Assembly (NCBI GenBank): GCA_963813895.1
Contig: CAWFAS010000003.1
Location: forward strand, 1 to 64,000
Reading direction: 5' to 3'
Origin: DASZWJ01 sp963813895
Lineage (GTDB): Bacteria > Pseudomonadota > Gammaproteobacteria > JAURND01
Length of the DNA stretch: 64,000 nucleotides
Made by a program: the position numbers and the translations under genes
In this document: piece after piece, positions 60,263 to 64,000 of the stretch
How positions within the stretch are numbered: position 1 is the stretch's first letter
Layout of the letters: every line of letters starts with the position of its first letter
The notes under the pieces: generated by a model
What the model saw: the letters and a program-made list of their open reading frames with translations, nothing else
Told to the model about the DNA's origin: nothing
The model's database searches: none

Positions 60263-60450
60263 GATGATCCTCATCCTAAAGTATGTATGGTTATCTTTAA
60301 ATAATAGTACATGGTAGGGGGCTAGACAAAGGGTGTAACTTAACAAGGGTGTAACTTAGCATGTCGTAACTTAATTGCGGTTCGGGTTTGGGTGGAGGGG
60401 GTTGCTTTGAGGGGAAATTGTGCCGCGCCTTACCCCTCTCCCTAACCCTC

Positions 60451-60958
60451 TGCTATGTGATTTGTCAATAGGGGTACGAGCGCCTCCGGTAAATAAAGTT
60501 TATTTATTTACATAAGCCAGTTTAAGCATAAAACTCTATTGTTTTTATTTAGATTACCGTAACTAGCAAAGCCTTATTGGCCCAATCTGCTATTCGTGGT
60601 CAATTCCGTAAAACCGCCACAAGTTGTCCATTCGGACGGAATAAAAGTCTGCGCCCCAAACTCCCGCACGTGGTGGCCAAACTACGCCTCACAACAGGGT
60701 ATGACGAGGTCACAGATAATTGTTACGGTACTTCTTACAAAAACATTCCTGTTTATACTTTCTGCTATAATTTAATCACGGTACAGGCGGAGACGCCGAT
60801 GACCGTGACGTGATTCCAGGGCAGCTTCGAGGTTGCCCTGTTACTTGAGACAGATTCGATTATCCTGTATCACGTCTACAAATATCTCGGGGTTTGGGGT
60901 AGGCCCCCATTTCAATCCATTCATAGCAAAACCTCCTTGTTATTTAAACTCTACCACC
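60451..60958 (-). ncRNA. Candidate bridge/seek RNA region of the IS110-family element
   Basis: Non-coding DNA downstream of the transposase and inside the element. It contains the hairpins CAGGGCA..TGCCCTG (60818-60842), GGCG..CGCC near 60787 and an inverted pair TACCGTAAC (60555) / GTTACGGTA (60722). IS1111-type members of the IS110 family encode their guide RNA on this side. The exact RNA ends and its guide loops cannot be set by eye. Its 508 bases are longer than I would expect for such an RNA alone. Confidence 0.4.
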
Positions 60959-62038
60959 CTAAAGGGCCGTGGGTAGTACTTCACCCGTCTTTTTGCAAAT
61001 GCTTTCTGATTTGCGTATTTGATAGAGTTGCCCCGACTTGAAACAACTCCGAATCTGTCCAATTAAGCGTCGCGCTACCCCAACAATCGCCCGCTTCTTA
61101 CCAGCAGTGATACTGATCCTCTGATAAATATCCATTAATGATTTATCTCTTCTTATCGCTGTCCATGAAGCTTCTACCAATGTTTTGCGTAGAATAGATC
61201 GACCCTGACGACTCATATGTCCTAGTCGTTTATGCTCCCCTGAAGAATGCTCGCTCGGGGTTAATCCGGTAAAACTAAATAATTGCTTCTCGTTTTTAAA
61301 CTGTTCCATATTGCCTAATTCATTCGCCAACACACGGGCATGGGTTGGACCTATCCCCGGAGTGCTTTGATAAATGACTTCCAGCTCTTTATCTGCTTGC
61401 GCCTGTTTAGCTAACTCTAGCTCTATGTTTTTTAATCGGTTCGCCAGTTCCCACCATTGAGAGATCAAGGTGTCCAGACAATACTTCACCGAAGGATTAC
61501 AATCATACGCCCGAACTTTTTGTAACCATTTCCAACTCACGACGGGGGTCTCGTCGGGGCCTATTAAACCCTGACGGTAGAGCAAACTCTTGATGCGATT
61601 TCCTACTCGACGCTTATCCTCAGCGATTTTTTCCCGCATGCGGCTGACTTCGCGGTAAGCTTCTCGCTCCACGCTAGGTACATGAATGCCCTTTAAACGC
61701 CCTGCGGCTAATTGTGTTGCCAATTTTAATGAATCTCGCTTATCTGTCTTTACCCTATCTCGGGCTGATATCTCTACACTAGCCGCGTGAACCACCCGAC
61801 TGTCTATTCCCTCTTCTAATAAATGACGGTGTAATACAAATCCTGAGAACCCTGCTTCATAAGCCGTTTTAATCTGCGCATTTTTAAAGTATTTATGTAA
61901 ATAATGCACTAACTCCTCAGGAGTTGCCTTCAGGGTGTCTGTTTTCATTACCATACCCTCACAGATACACGTTACTGCATATGTCTTTTTGTGAACATCA
62001 ATTCCAGCAAACACGGTTTTTCCTGTATAATCTCTCAT
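60959..62038 (-). CDS. IS110-family transposase
   Basis: A 359-residue recombinase with the RuvC-like DEDD domain first (FAGIDVHKKTYAVTCICEG with Asp14, TAYEAGFSGFVLHRHLLEEG, VKTDKRDSLKLATQLAAGRL with its acidic cluster) and the Transposase_20 domain last (YQSTPGIGPTHARVLANELG, FSFTGLTPSEHSSGEHKRLG, MSRQGRSILRKTLVEASWTA with the catalytic serine). Complete and apparently intact. An AGGAGG ribosome site precedes ATG 62038 at the base of a leader hairpin. Unlike typical DDE enzymes it needs an RNA to find its target. Confidence 0.9.
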   Translation of the reverse strand: MRDYTGKTVFAGIDVHKKTYAVTCICEGMVMKTDTLKATPEELVHYLHKYFKNAQIKTAYEAGFSGFVLHRHLLEEGIDSRVVHAASVEISARDRVKTDKRDSLKLATQLAAGRLKGIHVPSVEREAYREVSRMREKIAEDKRRVGNRIKSLLYRQGLIGPDETPVVSWKWLQKVRAYDCNPSVKYCLDTLISQWWELANRLKNIELELAKQAQADKELEVIYQSTPGIGPTHARVLANELGNMEQFKNEKQLFSFTGLTPSEHSSGEHKRLGHMSRQGRSILRKTLVEASWTAIRRDKSLMDIYQRISITAGKKRAIVGVARRLIGQIRSCFKSGQLYQIRKSESICKKTGEVLPTAL

Positions 62039-62101
62039 GGTATGTGCCTCCTCCTGTCGAGGTTATTGGTTAAAACTATATTTTAACCGAAGGCACATAC
62101 C
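62039..62101 (-). promoter_or_regulatory. Leader hairpin of the transposase mRNA
   Basis: On the minus strand the leader folds as GGTATGTGCCT .. AGGCACATACC with an inner GGTTAAAA-TATAG-TTTTAACC stem. The 3' outer arm ends at the ATG and adjoins or covers the AGGAGG ribosome site, so the fold could limit translation. It lies at the right end of the insertion sequence. Confidence 0.5.
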
Positions 62102-62127
62102 TCTTTCCCTATTATTCAGCATAGCAA

Positions 62128-62350
62128 CTCCCGCAAGGGGAGAGGGGATACAGTGCTTTCACAAAAAATGGGAGCGAATTCAACAACTCCCTCCCAAGAG
62201 GAAAGGGGGTATACCGCCTGCATTTAAAATAGTGCCAACTCCCCTCTTCTTGTGCATTGTTGAATGTCATTCTCCCAATTGTGAGAAACTCTATGATCCC
62301 CTCTCCCCTTGCGGGAGAGGGTTAGGGAGAGGGGTAAGGCGCGGCACATT
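62128..62350. repeat. Palindromic repeat family D remnants right of the IS
   Basis: The resumed repeat arm CTCCCGCAAGGGGAGAGG is followed by ATGGGAGCGAATTCAACAAC and, at 62254-62347, by GCATTGTTGAATGTCATTC, a TCCCCTCTCCCC/GGGAGAGG hairpin and TAAGGCGCGGCACA. That last stretch is the reverse complement of 60418-60450, to the left of the IS. The region 62350-62600 is otherwise AT-rich, with a GAGGTAG ribosome site for the next gene. Confidence 0.7.
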
Positions 62351-62601
62351 CCATCCCACAAACAACCTGTTATATACTCCTAACTACTTATGCTAGCACT
62401 AGGGACTACAGGCTCTAACCTAGCACTATTCAAAATCACTTAAATTTCAGTTAGTGAAGATCCCATAAATTCTATAGCAGAAAGAATTCAAAAGGATAAA
62501 GCTATTCTATGCTGAATAGTTACGGATAAAGCTAATAATTTTTTTGCCATGGTATACTTTAAATCATATATAATTAATAAAACCCTGTGTGAGGTAGATT
62601 T

Positions 62602-63024
62602 ATGGCTGAAATATTGCACCAACTCATCATTAAAGTTCCCCCCCTTCGAGTTTATCAGGCCTTAACTGAACAAAAGGCGATCACTGGCTGGTGGACCCAA
62701 TACGCCCGTTGTGAGCCTAGGGTAGATTCTGTCGCTGAATTTGAGTTTGATAGTGGCAAGTTGAAACTGCGTATGAAAATTGTCAAACTGTTGCCACAAC
62801 GCACTGTGGTTTGGCATTGTCTGGCGGGGCCGGAGGAATGGGTAGGTACTCAGATCAGCTTTGAGCTGCAATTAGCAGACAAAAATACTATATTAAATTT
62901 TGCTCATCGCGGCTGGAAAAGTTCGCTGTATACTTTACCGTTTTATAATTTTGAGTGGGCACGCCAGCTGATGAGCCTGCGCGCCTATCTGGAAAAGGGC
63001 AAGGGTTATCCCTATAGAAAATAA
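62602..63024 (+). CDS. SRPBCC/AHSA1-like domain protein
   Basis: A 140-residue protein of the START/AHSA1-like fold, which has a hydrophobic ligand pocket. Supporting stretches are VPPLRVYQALTEQKAITGWW, WHCLAGPEEWVGTQISFELQ, ILNFAHRGWKSSLYTLPFYN and LMSLRAYLEKGKG. Homologues are of varied, often unknown, function. Start ATG 62602 with GAGGTAG seven bases upstream. trpS follows 32 bases later on the same strand, so they may be cotranscribed, though no functional link is obvious. Confidence 0.75.
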   Translation: MAEILHQLIIKVPPLRVYQALTEQKAITGWWTQYARCEPRVDSVAEFEFDSGKLKLRMKIVKLLPQRTVVWHCLAGPEEWVGTQISFELQLADKNTILNFAHRGWKSSLYTLPFYNFEWARQLMSLRAYLEKGKGYPYRK

Positions 63025-63056
63025 GCCTGGTATCAAAGACTGATTTAAGGACAACT

Positions 63057-64000
63057 ATGAGTAAACCGATTTTACTAAGTGGTATCCAGCCTTCCGGCCA
63101 TCTCACGATAGGGCATTATACAGGCGCTATTTCTAATTGGGTCAGGATGCAGGAAGAATATGATTGCTTGTTTATGCTGGCTGATCTACACACATTAACG
63201 GTGAGGCAGGATCCGGAGCAGTTATTAGAACGTTGTTATGACGTGCTCGCATTATATATTGCGTGCGGTATAGATCCTAAAAAAAATGTGCTGTTTGCGC
63301 AATCGCATGTCTCTGCTCACGCTCGGCTAGCATGGATTTTAAATTGCTTTACCTATCTGGGTGAACTGAACCGCATGACGCAGTTCAAAGACAAGTCGAA
63401 GCAGCATGAGGCCAACATCAATGCAGGTCTATTTGATTATCCCGTGCTGATGGCTGCGGATATTTTAGTCTATGGCGCACATCGCGTGCCAGTGGGTGAA
63501 GACCAAAAGCAGCATATGGAATTAACTCGGGATTTGGCGCTGCGATTTAATAACTTGTATGGCGAGATTTTTACCGTTCCACAACCTTATATTCCGCCGC
63601 AGGGCGCACGTATTATGAGTTTGCAGGAACCCGGGCAAAAAATGTCAAAATCTGACAGTAATGAACATAATTATATCGCGCTATTAGATTCGCCCGATCT
63701 TATCCGTACTAAACTTAAACGTGCTGTTACCGATTCTGGCAATGAAATACGCTTTGATGTGGAAGCTAAGCCCGGTGTAGCCAATTTATTGACTATATTT
63801 ACCCTGGTTTCTGGCCAGAACATAGCGCAGTTGGAACAAGCCTATCAGGGCAGCGGCTATGGTAAATTTAAGAGCGATTTGGCAGAGGCTATCATTGAAC
63901 ATTTTCAGCCTATACAACAGCGCTATTATGAATTACGTGCGGATCTGGATAAATTACAGCAAATATTACAGCTGGGGGCAGAAGCCGCACAGAAACGTTC
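63057..64000 (+). CDS. trpS: Tryptophan--tRNA ligase, truncated by the window edge
   Basis: The first 314 codons of TrpRS, a class I aminoacyl-tRNA synthetase that charges tRNA-Trp. The start ATG 63057 (MSKPILLSGIQPSGHLTIGH) follows AAGGACAAC. The HIGH-equivalent motif is PSGHLTIGHYTGA. Others are DLHTLTVR, LNRMTQFKDKSKQH, FDYPVLMAADILVYGAHRVP, VGEDQKQHMELTRDLA and the KMSKS motif GQKMSKSDSNEHNYI. Normal length is near 335 residues, so roughly 20 residues lie beyond the edge. Confidence 0.95.
   Translation, partial: MSKPILLSGIQPSGHLTIGHYTGAISNWVRMQEEYDCLFMLADLHTLTVRQDPEQLLERCYDVLALYIACGIDPKKNVLFAQSHVSAHARLAWILNCFTYLGELNRMTQFKDKSKQHEANINAGLFDYPVLMAADILVYGAHRVPVGEDQKQHMELTRDLALRFNNLYGEIFTVPQPYIPPQGARIMSLQEPGQKMSKSDSNEHNYIALLDSPDLIRTKLKRAVTDSGNEIRFDVEAKPGVANLLTIFTLVSGQNIAQLEQAYQGSGYGKFKSDLAEAIIEHFQPIQQRYYELRADLDKLQQILQLGAEAAQKR

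Larger units (their letters stand above)
60451..62126 (-). mobile_element. IS110-family insertion sequence in a palindromic repeat
   Basis: Boundaries are set from an interrupted family D palindrome. The sequence CCCTCTCCCTAACCCTCT stops at 60450 and its natural continuation CTCCCGCAAGGGGAGAGG resumes at about 62128. The element ends are TGCTATG (60451) and CATAGCA (62120-62126), giving a seven-base terminal inverted repeat. It carries one transposase gene, about 500 bases of non-coding DNA beyond its 3' end and a short structured leader. Insertion into intergenic palindromes is well known for IS110-family elements, whose target is chosen by an element-encoded RNA. Length about 1.68 kb. Confidence 0.7.

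Noticed and set aside
60577..60813. A 78-codon frame inside the IS110-family non-coding region
   Set aside because: No ribosome site, no domain, atypical composition. The region is better explained as element RNA or termini.
62037..62396. A 119-codon plus-strand frame right of the IS110 transposase
   Set aside because: It starts inside the leader hairpin and reads through repeat family D. No protein family is visible.

Overview
The window looks like the chromosome of a gammaproteobacterium with modest G+C. The evidence is the complete his operon in enterobacterial order (hisG-D-C-B-H-A-F-I), the two-domain hisB, the rpsA-lapA pairing, msbA-lpxK, and the corC-lnt pairing. AT-rich coding, many broken genes, dense palindromic intergenic repeats and several large charged proteins of effector type suggest a host-associated lineage, for example the Legionellales (Coxiella, Legionella or Rickettsiella relatives). 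That placement is inference; no rRNA gene is present to confirm it.

Region 1 (1-10.1 kb) is a gene graveyard: a twice-frameshifted ABC exporter, fragments of three transposase families, an acyltransferase fragment, HEPN, LysE and IS66 remnants, and a MATE transporter split by two copies of a 180-bp miniature element. Intact genes among them are a MerR-TipAS regulator, an AAA ATPase, an SDR, a secreted protein and a sugar epimerase.

Region 2 (10.3-24.8 kb) carries envelope and metabolism genes: a DUF4142 protein, an AAA/DUF4143 ATPase, an L,D-transpeptidase, a LysR regulator, Ogt, an NlpC/P60 protein, an MFS pump, a WbdD-like methyltransferase-kinase, a NamZ plus MurU-like pair for cell-wall recycling, and a rhodanese.

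Region 3 (24.7-32.7 kb) is the his operon on the minus strand. A short TrpR/YerC-like ORF is coupled to hisG, and palindromic repeats sit between several genes.

Region 4 (32.8-57.8 kb) is housekeeping: msrA, yajQ, a KimA-like transporter, mutS, pncC, cmk, rpsA, lapA, a GNAT, corC, lnt, a ComEA-like protein, a PPTase, lpxK and msbA. A 985-residue coiled-coil protein of unknown role lies among them.

Region 5 (57.8-64 kb) has a miniature element, a protein with an internal domain duplication, an IS110-family insertion inside a palindromic repeat, an SRPBCC protein and the start of trpS.

Several palindromic repeat families fill most intergenic gaps. In places they are nested, are interrupted by an insertion sequence, or supply the stop codon of the adjacent gene. 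No tRNA, rRNA, CRISPR array or prophage was recognised. The most interesting candidates are the IS110 element with its long non-coding flank, the triple-nested palindrome, the truncated regulator leading the his operon, and the two effector-like genes whose natural starts are out of frame by one base at an A-run.
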